This document shows positions 17,544 to 24,951 of a DNA stretch of 43,524 bases, piece after piece. The position numbers and the translations under genes are program-made. The notes under the pieces were generated by a model. That model was not told the DNA's origin, searched no databases, and worked only from the letters and a program-made list of their open reading frames with translations. The first letter of the stretch is position 1. Each line of letters starts with the position of its first letter. The stretch is from Deltaproteobacteria bacterium (GTDB lineage: Bacteria > Myxococcota_A > Polyangia > HGW-17 > SLPX01). The stretch lies in the NCBI GenBank assembly GCA_021162935.1, contig JAGGXR010000004.1:1-43524 (forward strand), read 5' to 3'.

Positions 17544-17560
17544 TTGCAATGTCGGTGCCG
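17544..17560 (-). promoter_or_regulatory. Sigma-54 (-24/-12) promoter for the two-component operon
   Basis: The minus strand reads CGGCAC-CGACA-TTGCA. GG and GC are exactly ten bases apart, with a single mismatch (first base) to TGGCAC-N5-TTGCW. Transcription would begin about 40 bases before the kinase ATG at 17495, implying that the regulator activates its own operon. Confidence 0.65.
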
Positions 17561-17750
17561 CCTGGTTGCAGCACAAGAGGCTGCGCTGTTCAGGGACCAA
17601 AGGAGGGTACGTTGCGCTCTCTTGGGCGTCAACCACGATGAGACAGGGAAAACACCGGGGAATGGACCCGGACGTTTACGCAGCGTCTCTGGGCAGGATG
17701 CGTGGGGATGAGTCATCGGTCTGTCTCGTGTATTGCCTGTTGTCGAAAAG

Positions 17751-17780
17751 GGTCCTTACCAATAGGGTTCTTACCAATAA
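17751..17780. promoter_or_regulatory. 15-bp tandem repeat, candidate enhancer (UAS) for the NtrC-type regulator
   Basis: Two adjacent 15-bp copies with core CTTACCAATA (TATTGGTAAG on the other strand). It sits about 155 bases upstream of the receptor's -24/-12 site and about 190 bases upstream of the kinase operon's site, the usual distance for enhancers of sigma-54 activators. A CGGT-N5-ACCG palindrome follows at about 17801. The rest of the 546-base gap 17496-18041 shows no gene. Confidence 0.4.
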
Positions 17781-17935
17781 CGTAAATAAGGGGACGCATT
17801 CGGTAATGAACCGTTGAGAGGTTCCTCCTCCGGGGGTGCTGGCCTTGCCAGGACGATACATGGTCTGCCCCGCAATGCGGCCTTGTGCAAAGATAAGCGA
17901 CAACGTTCTTCCAAGGTGTCCAGGATCCATGTTTG

Positions 17936-17951
17936 TGGCACGCGAATTGCT
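17936..17951 (+). promoter_or_regulatory. Sigma-54 (-24/-12) promoter for the TonB-dependent receptor
   Basis: TGGCAC-GCGAA-TTGCT, an exact match to TGGCAC-N5-TTGCW. The transcript would start near 17963, about 80 bases before the receptor ATG at 18042. It is in the divergent gap opposite an NtrC-type two-component operon. Confidence 0.8.
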
Positions 17952-18041
17952 GTTCGCCCCCGCGAGTTCTGGAACAGTATCTCTCTTTCGGTCCTGGTGG
18001 ATGGAGTCATGGACCCGCAATGACGATGAGGAGGTCTTGTC

Positions 18042-20588
18042 ATGGTGCGTCGCCCCGTTCGATGTTGGAGCAGGCAGGCAGTCTTTTCCGTCTTTCTTGG
18101 TTGTCTCATGGCCGTGGCCGCTGCTGCCAGGGCTGATACCGCTGACGCTACGGACAATGCGGGTCGGTCAGGTTCTTCTCCTTCGGGAGGTGAAGCCGGA
18201 GCAGGCGAGGCTGGTTCTGGCGCACAGGAAGGACAGAGCGGGGAGGGCCAGGCTCGACCTGGCCAAGGCTCTGGGGGGAAAGGCGGGAACGCGGCGGCTC
18301 CGAATGCATCGGGGAAGGCAGCGGCAGGCAAGGGAAAGACCGGGGCAAACAAGGGGAAGGCTGGCGGGGCCAAGGGGAAGGCAGGCGCAGACAACAACAA
18401 GAATGGGAGCGCTCAGGGGACGACAGGCAGTGCTGCAAGCAGGCCGGTGGCGGGAAAGACCCAAATGAGGCAAGGAGGGGCTGGCGCGCATGGGCCCCGA
18501 CAGGGACGACAGGGGGCTAGGCCACGGAGCACTCGTTCCGTTCGAAAGACTGGAGTGAAGTCGAGGGCACATCCCGGGACCCGAGCCGACGGACCAGGGG
18601 AACTGGAGGCTTTCGAGGCCGGAGAGGTCGTGGTCACCGGTACCAGGACGGAGAGACGGGTCAAAGATGTACCGGTCAAGACGGAAGTGGTCCCGCAAAA
18701 ACGGATCGAGGCGAAGGGTGCCGTGAACCTGGCCCAGGCGCTCAAGGGTGAGGTGGGCATCAAGGTCGACAACCAATGCAGCCTGTGCAACACCACGAGT
18801 GTTCGCCTGTCCGGAATGCCGGGCCGCTACACGTTGCTGCTCATCGACGGCATCCCCATGTTCAGCAGTTTGGGCACGACCTATGGGTTTGTGTTCATGG
18901 ATGCGGCAGACGTCAAGCGTCTCGAGATCGTCAAGGGGGCTGCATCGGTGCTCTATGGGACGGACGCCATGGGAGGGGTCATCAACGTCATCACGCAGGA
19001 GCCATCCCGCCGGGGCAAGGCCGAACTCAGGGTGGAAGGGGGCATGTACGGCTATTACAATCTGGCGGGCCGGACATCCATCCGTCGTGGGCGGATCGGC
19101 TTGTCTCTCGTCGCCAGTCACACGGGTGAAGACAAGATCGATGCGGACGGCGACGGCATCAGCGAATTCGCTGCCTACACGAGAACAGCGGCTGCCATGT
19201 CCGCGCGCTACAAGTTTCCCTGTGGGGCCAAGCTCATGTTCCGTCTGGCCGGGCTCCAGGAACAACGGCAGGGCGGGGGGCTGGGTGGCTTTTTGTCCGT
19301 GTTGGACGACTGGAAGCCCCATGCAGTGCCCCTGGTGCAGTCGGGCAGCAGGGCCTTGTCCGAATCTATTTTGACCAGACGCGTGGAGAGTGCCCTGAGG
19401 TTTCGGATCAAGCTCCCCCACCACATGTGGTCTGAGTCGGCGGCGAGTCTCGTGTACCATCTCCAGGATTCGGATTACGAGGGCACGGTGTACCGCGGAA
19501 CGCAATATATGGGATATGTCTCTGAGGTCGTGGGCTGGAAAGCCCATCGTACCTACGATTTGCTTGGTGGGGTCAGCTATCGGGTCGAATCCCTCGACGA
19601 GAACGTGGCGGTCGGCGAGTACGTGTATCACATGCCCGGTGTCTTCGTTCAGGGGGATTGGAAGTTTGCCAAGTGGGGCGAGTTCGTGCACGGCTTGCGC
19701 TACGATTGGCACAACAAGTTCGGAAACGTGTTCACGCCCAAGGCGACCTTCAAGTTCGTGCCGCACCGAATCGTCACCATCCGGACGGGAGTGGGCACCG
19801 GCTTTCGAGCCCCCACGACTTTTTTCGAGTATGAGCACGGCGTTCGACCCCAAGGATACCATATTTTGATGGATGCGGACAAGGCCGAGACTGCAGTCAA
19901 CGCGAACTTGTCCGTTACGGCCAGCTGGAAACGCTGGATCAAAGCCACCGTGGAGCAGTCCTTCACACAGGTGCGCAATCCCATCAGCGTGGCTATCACC
20001 GACAATGGGGACATGCAGGTCTACAACGTCCAAGATCCCCTTTATGTCTGGGCCACGGAATTGCAGCTTCGGTCGCACCCTTGGCGGTATCTGGACCTGG
20101 ATGTCGGGTATGGATTTTATCACTACGAGGACAAAGGCGGCGCCATGGTTTCGGCCCCTCCCGTGCATCAATTTACCTGGACTTTCACCTTCGACTACAG
20201 ACCATCGGGCACCAAGGCCGTTGTCACGGGGGAAGTCTACAGCCCGATGGAACTGCGCAAGGTCTATGGATTCGGGTATGCGGCCAAGCCGGGGACCAGG
20301 GGAACGGAGTATCTCGACAGCGCCAACGCAGATACCACCCATCCCATGCCCGAGCGCTCTCCTTGGTGGGGGATGGTCAACGTGCGTATCGAGCAGGCCG
20401 TGTTCAAACATTTGGTCCTGTATCTTGGGGTGGACAACCTGCTCGACTACAAGCAGGTCGACCACCAGTCCCCACTTTTCTATCCTGCGGCGGGGCCTGG
20501 GGCCGCTCCAGGTCCTCTCAATGTGGTCTATATCTGGGGGCCGTTGCGGGGACGTTTCATATACGGCGGTCTGAAGGTAAAACTGTAG
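18042..20588 (+). CDS. TonB-dependent outer-membrane receptor
   Basis: An 848-residue protein; GAGGAGG lies seven bases before the ATG. A signal peptide (1 to about 32, ending ARA) is followed by an unusual low-complexity, Gly/Ala/Lys/Arg-rich stretch (about 33-190), then EVVVTGTRTE (about 194-203, TonB-box-like), the plug domain and a 22-strand-type barrel. The plug has a CxxC (C246, C249: NQCSLCNTTSVRLSG) followed by YTLLLIDGIPMFSS, VKRLEIVKGAASVLYGTDAMGGVINVIT. Typical C-terminal barrel motifs are LYLGVDNLLDYKQ and FIYGGLKVKL; the final residue is Leu, not the common Phe. It imports a substrate across the outer membrane using ExbB-ExbD-TonB, encoded next. The CxxC plug occurs in a TonB-receptor subgroup of uncertain substrate, so I do not name one. 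Confidence 0.93.
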   Translation: MVRRPVRCWSRQAVFSVFLGCLMAVAAAARADTADATDNAGRSGSSPSGGEAGAGEAGSGAQEGQSGEGQARPGQGSGGKGGNAAAPNASGKAAAGKGKTGANKGKAGGAKGKAGADNNKNGSAQGTTGSAASRPVAGKTQMRQGGAGAHGPRQGRQGARPRSTRSVRKTGVKSRAHPGTRADGPGELEAFEAGEVVVTGTRTERRVKDVPVKTEVVPQKRIEAKGAVNLAQALKGEVGIKVDNQCSLCNTTSVRLSGMPGRYTLLLIDGIPMFSSLGTTYGFVFMDAADVKRLEIVKGAASVLYGTDAMGGVINVITQEPSRRGKAELRVEGGMYGYYNLAGRTSIRRGRIGLSLVASHTGEDKIDADGDGISEFAAYTRTAAAMSARYKFPCGAKLMFRLAGLQEQRQGGGLGGFLSVLDDWKPHAVPLVQSGSRALSESILTRRVESALRFRIKLPHHMWSESAASLVYHLQDSDYEGTVYRGTQYMGYVSEVVGWKAHRTYDLLGGVSYRVESLDENVAVGEYVYHMPGVFVQGDWKFAKWGEFVHGLRYDWHNKFGNVFTPKATFKFVPHRIVTIRTGVGTGFRAPTTFFEYEHGVRPQGYHILMDADKAETAVNANLSVTASWKRWIKATVEQSFTQVRNPISVAITDNGDMQVYNVQDPLYVWATELQLRSHPWRYLDLDVGYGFYHYEDKGGAMVSAPPVHQFTWTFTFDYRPSGTKAVVTGEVYSPMELRKVYGFGYAAKPGTRGTEYLDSANADTTHPMPERSPWWGMVNVRIEQAVFKHLVLYLGVDNLLDYKQVDHQSPLFYPAAGPGAAPGPLNVVYIWGPLRGRFIYGGLKVKL

Positions 20589-20713
20589 GGCCGGGCGGAT
20601 TCTTGTTCATTGAAATTTGTATTACGAATCTTGAAAGTTTCCGGCATGAATACCGGGGCGGGCAAAAGAATGGAAACTGGTGTCCCTGGCTGAGTTGACG
20701 GATGTTTCGTCTT

Positions 20714-20729
20714 TGGCATCAGACTTGCT
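20714..20729 (+). promoter_or_regulatory. Sigma-54 (-24/-12) promoter upstream of exbB
   Basis: TGGCAT-CAGAC-TTGCT, one mismatch to TGGCAC-N5-TTGCW, with GG and GC ten bases apart. It lies in the 286-base gap between the receptor and exbB; transcription would start near 20741. This favours the exbB start at 20875 over the upstream in-frame ATG at 20680. A CCGG-N8-CCGG palindrome lies upstream at about 20641. Confidence 0.6.
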
Positions 20730-20874
20730 AGAAGGCCAAGGGCGACAGTCCTTGGGCTCTCAGCCGTTCGGACAAGGTCGGAGGGCTCATCGAGGGGGGG
20801 AAGCCGGAACCAAGGGGCGATGGAGGCAATGGTGGCCGAAGGTTGGCTGCCCAGATCGAGAGGAGAACGAAGAA

Positions 20875-21645
20875 ATGGTCGAATCTTTTATGTCGATGGT
20901 CCAAGTAGGCGTCGATTGGGTGCTTTACCTGCTCATCGTTACGAGCGTGGTCAGCATCGTGTTATTCGTGGAAAGAGCCTGGCGGTACCACAAGGCTTCG
21001 GGGAACCTCGACGAGTTGCGCAACAAAATCTTGGGTGCCCTGCGTGCCGGAGAGAAGAAAAGGAGCAGCCTGGCCGAAGAGTTGGCACAGTCGGACATGG
21101 TGCCGGCTCGGATCGGGGCGGTGGCACTCAATGAAATGACCAGGACTCCCGAGGCGGCCCAGGAGGTCGTCGAGTCCCGCATGCTCGAAGAAAAGCGGGC
21201 GCTGGAACGGGGGCTCAACTTCCTGGGAACCGTTGGGTCGAACGCTCCATTCGTGGGGCTTTTTGGTACGGTTTTGGGCATCGTCAAGGCTTTTGCGGAT
21301 TTGGGCCACACCAAGGCGGCGGGGCCCCAGGTCGTGATGGCCGGCATTTCGGAAGCGTTGGTGGCAACGGCTGTGGGCCTGCTGGTAGCCATCCCCGCGG
21401 TTGTCGCCTACAACGCCTTCAAGGGGAAAGTGAAGACCATCTTGACGGATTCGCAGATTCTGGTCCACCTCGTCAGTTCGTACCATCTCGATGAGTTCAT
21501 TGCAGCTCATGGGCTGACACGTCCAGAGGAAGAGATGCCCTCGGGCGAGGACGACTCGGACGGGAAAGAAAAGCTCGAACCTGCTTTGGAGGCGGTTCGG
21601 GGTGGTGCCAAGGGCAGCACAGTCCAGGTCAGACCAACGGCGTAG
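20875..21645 (+). CDS. exbB: ExbB/TolQ/MotA-family proton-channel subunit
   Basis: A 256-residue inner-membrane protein. The ATG at 20875 has AGAGGAG upstream and directly precedes the first membrane segment (VDWVLYLLIVTSVVSIVLFVE, about 14-34). A large cytoplasmic loop follows, then a second (GSNAPFVGLFGTVLGIVKAF) and third TM (LVATAVGLLVAIPAVVAYN), the ExbB/TolQ signature. A Glu/Asp-rich tail is extra. With ExbD it forms the proton-driven motor that energises TonB. An in-frame ATG at 20680 would add 65 residues unlike any ExbB and would lie upstream of the sigma-54 promoter. The next gene follows after 35 bases. Confidence 0.92.
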   Translation: MVESFMSMVQVGVDWVLYLLIVTSVVSIVLFVERAWRYHKASGNLDELRNKILGALRAGEKKRSSLAEELAQSDMVPARIGAVALNEMTRTPEAAQEVVESRMLEEKRALERGLNFLGTVGSNAPFVGLFGTVLGIVKAFADLGHTKAAGPQVVMAGISEALVATAVGLLVAIPAVVAYNAFKGKVKTILTDSQILVHLVSSYHLDEFIAAHGLTRPEEEMPSGEDDSDGKEKLEPALEAVRGGAKGSTVQVRPTA

Positions 21646-21680
21646 CATTCGTCGCAGGGATTGGGAGAGGAGAACGAATC

Positions 21681-22094
21681 ATGGCCGTCAGCATCAAAGA
21701 CGACGATGACATCATGGCCGGTATCAACGTGACGCCCCTGGTGGACATCACGCTGGTCTTGCTCATCATTTTTATGGTCACAGCCACATTCATGAAGGAC
21801 CCCGTGGTGCCCATCGAGTTGCCCAGGGCCGCCACGGCCCAAGAGGCGCAGGTCAAAAATTTTGCCCTGGTGCTGGATGCCAAGGGCAAACTTTATGTGA
21901 ACGGACATCCGAGCAGTCTTGCGGACGCAGCCAAGAAGCTGAAGGCTGCTCATCGTGCCGATCCGTCGGTGCAGGCCATCATTGCCGCGGACGGTGAGGT
22001 CCGGCACAAGCAGGTCATTCGAGTGATTGATCTCGTGCGCAGGTGCGGAATCGTCAAGTTCGCGGTCAATGTCCAGCCGGAGGCACAACCGTGA
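21681..22094 (+). CDS. exbD: ExbD/TolR-family motor subunit
   Basis: A 137-residue protein with one N-terminal membrane segment; GAGGAG precedes the ATG. The segment INVTPLVDITLVLLIIFMVT carries the conserved proton-binding Asp (D24 in PLVD). The periplasmic domain has the normal ExbD layout (VPIELPRA, FALVLDAKGKLYVNG, IIAADGEVRHKQVIRVIDLVR). The size is typical. Its stop codon overlaps the GTG start of tonB (GTGA), so the two are translationally coupled. Confidence 0.94.
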   Translation: MAVSIKDDDDIMAGINVTPLVDITLVLLIIFMVTATFMKDPVVPIELPRAATAQEAQVKNFALVLDAKGKLYVNGHPSSLADAAKKLKAAHRADPSVQAIIAADGEVRHKQVIRVIDLVRRCGIVKFAVNVQPEAQP

Positions 22095-23005
22095 GACGCA
22101 CATTGGCATACCGAAAGCAGGTGCCCTACCATAGAGCGCCCAGGCCGAGTCCGACACTCGGCCTGCCCAGGGCCGGCGGGGGATGGGGCCTGTTGGCAGT
22201 CGCGGCAGTCGTGTCGTTTGGCCTGCACGGGATCGTTGCTGCTGCCATGGGCCGTGGCCCGGCTTACCGCAATGCCCCGAAGCGGATCCTGGTACCGGTG
22301 GTGTCCAGGCCGGCGTCCAGAAAGGGCGAAACGGCTGAGCCTCGGCCTCGGCCAGTCGTCCGTCGCCTGAGGCCGGTGGACCCGGCCCAACCGCGTCCTC
22401 AGACCCGCCCGAGACCCGTTGTCCACACTCATAGGACCGTTCATGCCCCAGCGATGCCTGATGCCCCGCCTCCTCAGAGGGTGTTCGGTCTCGACAAGAA
22501 CAGTTTGGCTCAGGGGAATGGGGCTGGATTGGCGATTCGGGTGGGCAACGACCTGATGAAGGAACAGGAAAAGGAATACACGCCTCCGAAGAAGGTCCAG
22601 CCCCTGCCTGAAGAGCCTCCGGCCCAGGTGGCTCCGGCCGCCCAGGTGGCTCCACCGCCGCCTCCTCCTCGTCCCAGACCCAGACCGAGACCCAGACCGA
22701 GACCCCGGCCGAAAACCTATGACCTGCGCAGCGTGACGGTCAACCCCCATTTTCTCAGGCGGGTTGCTCCCAGGTACACGGATGCGGCCCAGGACAACGA
22801 GGTTGAAGGAGTGGTCAAGATCGAAGTCGTTTTGGACAAAAAGGGGCGGCCCATGCGCCTCAGGATCGTCAAATCACTGGGCCACGGGCTCGATCAGGCG
22901 GTGATCAGGGCGGTCAAGGCCTCCCGGTTTTCTCCTGCCAAGATGGGTGGCAGTCCTGTTCGCTGTCGTCTCATCATTCCCTATCGTTTTCGTCTCGCGG
23001 ATTGA
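22091..23005 (+). CDS. tonB: TonB energy transducer
   Basis: A 304-residue protein. The GTG at 22091 overlaps the exbD stop, and GGAGG lies seven bases upstream, which decides this start. A Pro/Arg-rich cytoplasmic N-terminus precedes a TM segment at about 33-52 (GLLAVAAVVSFGLHGIVAAA). A long Pro/Arg-rich periplasmic spacer follows, including a PPPPPP stretch and a run of RP dipeptides (about 190-215). The C-terminal TonB domain (about 220-304) has VTVNPHFLRRVAPRYTD, VEGVVKIEVVLDKKGRP, AVKASRFSPAKMGG and VRCRLIIPYRFRL. It links the ExbB-ExbD motor to the receptor encoded at 18042. Confidence 0.93.
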   Translation: MRRTLAYRKQVPYHRAPRPSPTLGLPRAGGGWGLLAVAAVVSFGLHGIVAAAMGRGPAYRNAPKRILVPVVSRPASRKGETAEPRPRPVVRRLRPVDPAQPRPQTRPRPVVHTHRTVHAPAMPDAPPPQRVFGLDKNSLAQGNGAGLAIRVGNDLMKEQEKEYTPPKKVQPLPEEPPAQVAPAAQVAPPPPPPRPRPRPRPRPRPRPKTYDLRSVTVNPHFLRRVAPRYTDAAQDNEVEGVVKIEVVLDKKGRPMRLRIVKSLGHGLDQAVIRAVKASRFSPAKMGGSPVRCRLIIPYRFRLAD

Positions 23006-23066
23006 CCGGGTCCACATCCTCGGAGGGTCCAGTTTCTTTGAGTGCGGATCTTTTAGCCCGACGGAA

Positions 23067-23127
23067 ATTTGAATTATTTTCGATTTATTTTGTAATTCCC
23101 AATAGTTCCCACTTCTGAGAAGAAAAC
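23067..23127. repeat. Left copy of a 61-bp imperfect direct repeat flanking an AT-rich island
   Basis: 50 of 61 positions are identical, without gaps, to 24006-24066, in the same orientation. The shared core includes TTCGATTT and CCCACTTCTG. Weaker similarity (TTTTAGCCC / TTTTGGCCC) extends about 15 bases further left. It ends at the stop codon of the TauE/SafE gene. Confidence 0.85.
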
Positions 23128-23495
23128 TAGCTTAGTCCTGCCCAGCCAGAAAATATAAATTTTGTCCCCATCAACAAAAGCATTATTCCCAAGAAAATCT
23201 TTAACATGTTGCTTGGTAAATGAACAGCAATGTGAGCTCCAAGGAAACTAAAAAGGAGAAAACTGAGCATCACTATAAAACCAGCTTTAATGTCAACGAA
23301 ATCTTGTTTATAGTAACGCATTGCTGCCAATAGACTAATCGGTGCAGCAACTATAAACAAGGTTGTCCCCTGTGCAATTTTCTGAGGAAACTTGGCAAAC
23401 ACTGATAGACAAAAAATGATGATTGCTCCACCTCCAACACCAACGGCTCCCATAACGAAACCAGCTATTGCACCAATCAGAATTAATAATGTCAT
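23127..23495 (-). CDS. Short TauE/SafE-family membrane permease, probably acquired
   Basis: A 122-residue hydrophobic protein with about four membrane segments; AAGGAT precedes the ATG. The N-terminus (IAGFVMGAVGVGGGAIII) is the glycine-rich motif of TauE/SafE (DUF81) exporters of sulfite or other organosulfur compounds, which are usually about 250 residues with two such halves. Here only one half is present: either a naturally short subunit that dimerises, or a truncation, since the stop falls exactly at the edge of the 61-bp repeat. The gene is strikingly AT-rich and its codon use is unlike the rest of the window, indicating horizontal transfer. Immediately upstream is an attC-like half-site, so it may have arrived as an integron gene cassette. 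Confidence 0.75.
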   Translation of the reverse strand: MTLLILIGAIAGFVMGAVGVGGGAIIIFCLSVFAKFPQKIAQGTTLFIVAAPISLLAAMRYYKQDFVDIKAGFIVMLSFLLFSFLGAHIAVHLPSNMLKIFLGIMLLLMGTKFIFSGWAGLS

Positions 23496-23511
23496 TTTAT
23501 ATCCTTTTTCA

Positions 23512-23540
23512 AGCTAACGATTGGGTTCAGCCGCGCCGCC
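23512..23540 (-). other. Half of an attC-like integron recombination site
   Basis: On the minus strand GGCGGCGCGGCTGAAC, six bases, then GTTAGCT, twenty bases before the ATG of the AT-rich TauE/SafE gene. This resembles the right half (L' and R', consensus GTTRRRY) of a cassette attC site, placed as at the start of a cassette. The complementary left half is not found, so the site is partial or degenerate. Confidence 0.4.
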
Positions 23541-23925
23541 ACTCCGTTGACCTAGCCAGCACTCTGTGACGGATCTCCGCCGCCAACAACAGGCGCGATA
23601 AGCCATGCAATCTGGTGATATTAAAGGCATATGTGCTATGAGCGGAATTTTTTTTTACTGTGTACACGCGCTTGTCGCGAAGGAAGCACGGACGGGAGAT
23701 TGATGTCAACTTGGACTCGCGCGTTTTCGCCATCTGCTCGGCGGTCATCATGCCCTCGCGGCCTGCCTCCGGGTCTTCGAGTCCTCGGACCAGGTCGGCG
23801 TAGACCATGTCGCCGATCTCGGGGTGCTCGGCCAGGACCTTTCGGATCTGGGCCAGCTCTTTTGAGTGCTCGTGATCGATTGCGGGCTCGACCATTGGCA
23901 GTTGTTGGCGTATCTTTTTTCTCAT
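23527..23925 (-). pseudogene. Truncated transposase N-terminus fused to unrelated sequence
   Basis: A 132-codon frame starting MRKKIRQQLPMVEPAIDHEH. Its first 67 or so residues (through HPEIGDMVYADLV, PEAGREGMMTAEQMAK) resemble, from memory, the N-terminus of ISNCY-type transposases of about 450 residues. After AEQMAK the similarity stops and a 65-residue tail rich in Arg and Ser follows, ending ARSTEWRRG inside the attC-like half-site. No DDE catalytic core is present, so it cannot transpose. A CGCGG-CGTT-CCGCG hairpin at about 23950 lies just upstream of the start. I read it as an insertion-sequence remnant joined to cassette debris. Confidence 0.5.
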
Positions 23926-24005
23926 CGGGGCTCGCTCTTCCTTTGTTTGCGCGGCGTTCCGCGTTTTTGTTTGTTACAAGGTAGAACGTTTTGGCCCCGG
24001 TTTTT

Positions 24006-24066
24006 ATTCGAATTTACTTCGATTTCTTTTGTGATTTCCAATGCTTCCCACTTCTGGGATGAAAAC
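24006..24066. repeat. Right copy of the 61-bp imperfect direct repeat
   Basis: 50 of 61 bases match 23067-23127 in direct orientation; the copies start 939 bases apart. It lies about 80 bases upstream of the truncated transposase start on the minus strand. The two copies are direct, not inverted, so they are not the two ends of one insertion sequence. I see nothing clear in 24067-24203 beyond it. Confidence 0.85.
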
Positions 24067-24203
24067 GAACGAACCTTCGACAACCTGTCAAGGCCATGCG
24101 CGATCCTTCCCGAGTCCTTTCGAAAGCACCTGGCCGCGCCAAACCGTGGTTTGGTTCGACTTGAGGATTGACTTGTCGCGTCCCTTGAGCAAAGTAGCAG
24201 GCC

Positions 24204-24905
24204 ATGGATCGAGATGAGGCGAACAAACAGGCCCGATGGTATGCCCGCCCGGCGGCTCTCGTGGTCTGGGGTGTGGGATTCCGGTATCTCTGCCTGTCCG
24301 TGATGATCCTGATGACCCTCGTGGCGGAACGAAGGCCAGCGCCGACCCTGCCCGACGCCATCCTGTCCTGGATCCCGAGGATTCCTTGGATCGATCGCTA
24401 CAACTATCAGATCTGGCTCGTCGGCTACGTGCCCCTCGCCATCGTACTCGGATTCCGACATTTCAAGCCGTTTCTGCGCTTCTTGGTGGCAGGCGGCATC
24501 CTGTCGATCCTGCGTGGTCTGTCCATCCTGGCAACAGGCCTCGGGCCGGTCCATGGCCCCGACCTGAACGCCAACATGAGCTGGCATCAGGTGTTTGCGG
24601 CATGGGAGGATCTCGTCAACCCATTCAGCACACTCATGGGACATGGAGCGCAAATCAGCCTCACCAAGGACCTGTTCTTCTCAGGCCACACAGCGACGAC
24701 CTTTCTCCTCCTCCTGTACTGCTGGCGCGATCCAGTGCTGCGTTGGTGGGCGCTTGCCGCCCACACCATCGTGGTAGCCGTGGTGTTCCTGGCGCACCTG
24801 CATTATACCATCGACGTGATCGGCGCGTACGCAGTGACCTTTTCCCTGTACGTCCTGTTCGAATGGTGGCCCGAGCAACGGCGGCAGCAGGCAATACGGA
24901 ACTGA
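24204..24905 (+). CDS. PAP2-like / sphingomyelin-synthase-like membrane enzyme
   Basis: A 233-residue protein with about six membrane segments. DLFFSGHTATTF (about 152-163) and HLHYTIDVIGAY (about 199-210) form the His-His-Asp triad of the PAP2_C / sphingomyelin-synthase-like branch of the PAP2 superfamily. Family enzymes transfer or remove phospho-head-groups of lipids such as phosphatidate, ceramide or inositol lipids. All three catalytic residues are present. The Shine-Dalgarno is weak (AGCAGG two bases before the ATG). The exact substrate is unknown. It stands alone, next to the AT-rich island and convergent with the giant TPR gene. Confidence 0.82.
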   Translation: MDRDEANKQARWYARPAALVVWGVGFRYLCLSVMILMTLVAERRPAPTLPDAILSWIPRIPWIDRYNYQIWLVGYVPLAIVLGFRHFKPFLRFLVAGGILSILRGLSILATGLGPVHGPDLNANMSWHQVFAAWEDLVNPFSTLMGHGAQISLTKDLFFSGHTATTFLLLLYCWRDPVLRWWALAAHTIVVAVVFLAHLHYTIDVIGAYAVTFSLYVLFEWWPEQRRQQAIRN

Positions 24906-24951
24906 CAACCAGGGGCGGATGGTAGGCAACCGAGGAGCGACAAGCCAGGCG

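Noticed and set aside
18168-20465. A 765-codon open frame antisense to the TonB receptor
   Set aside because: The plus strand carries unmistakable plug and barrel motifs; the antisense product is His/Arg/Pro-rich without domains.
20680-20874. Longer N-terminus for ExbB from the ATG at 20680
   Set aside because: The 65 extra residues are unlike ExbB, the ATG at 20875 has a good Shine-Dalgarno, and a sigma-54 promoter lies between the two.
23067-24066. The 61-bp repeats as the two ends of one insertion sequence
   Set aside because: They are in direct and not inverted orientation, and the transposase between them is only a fragment.
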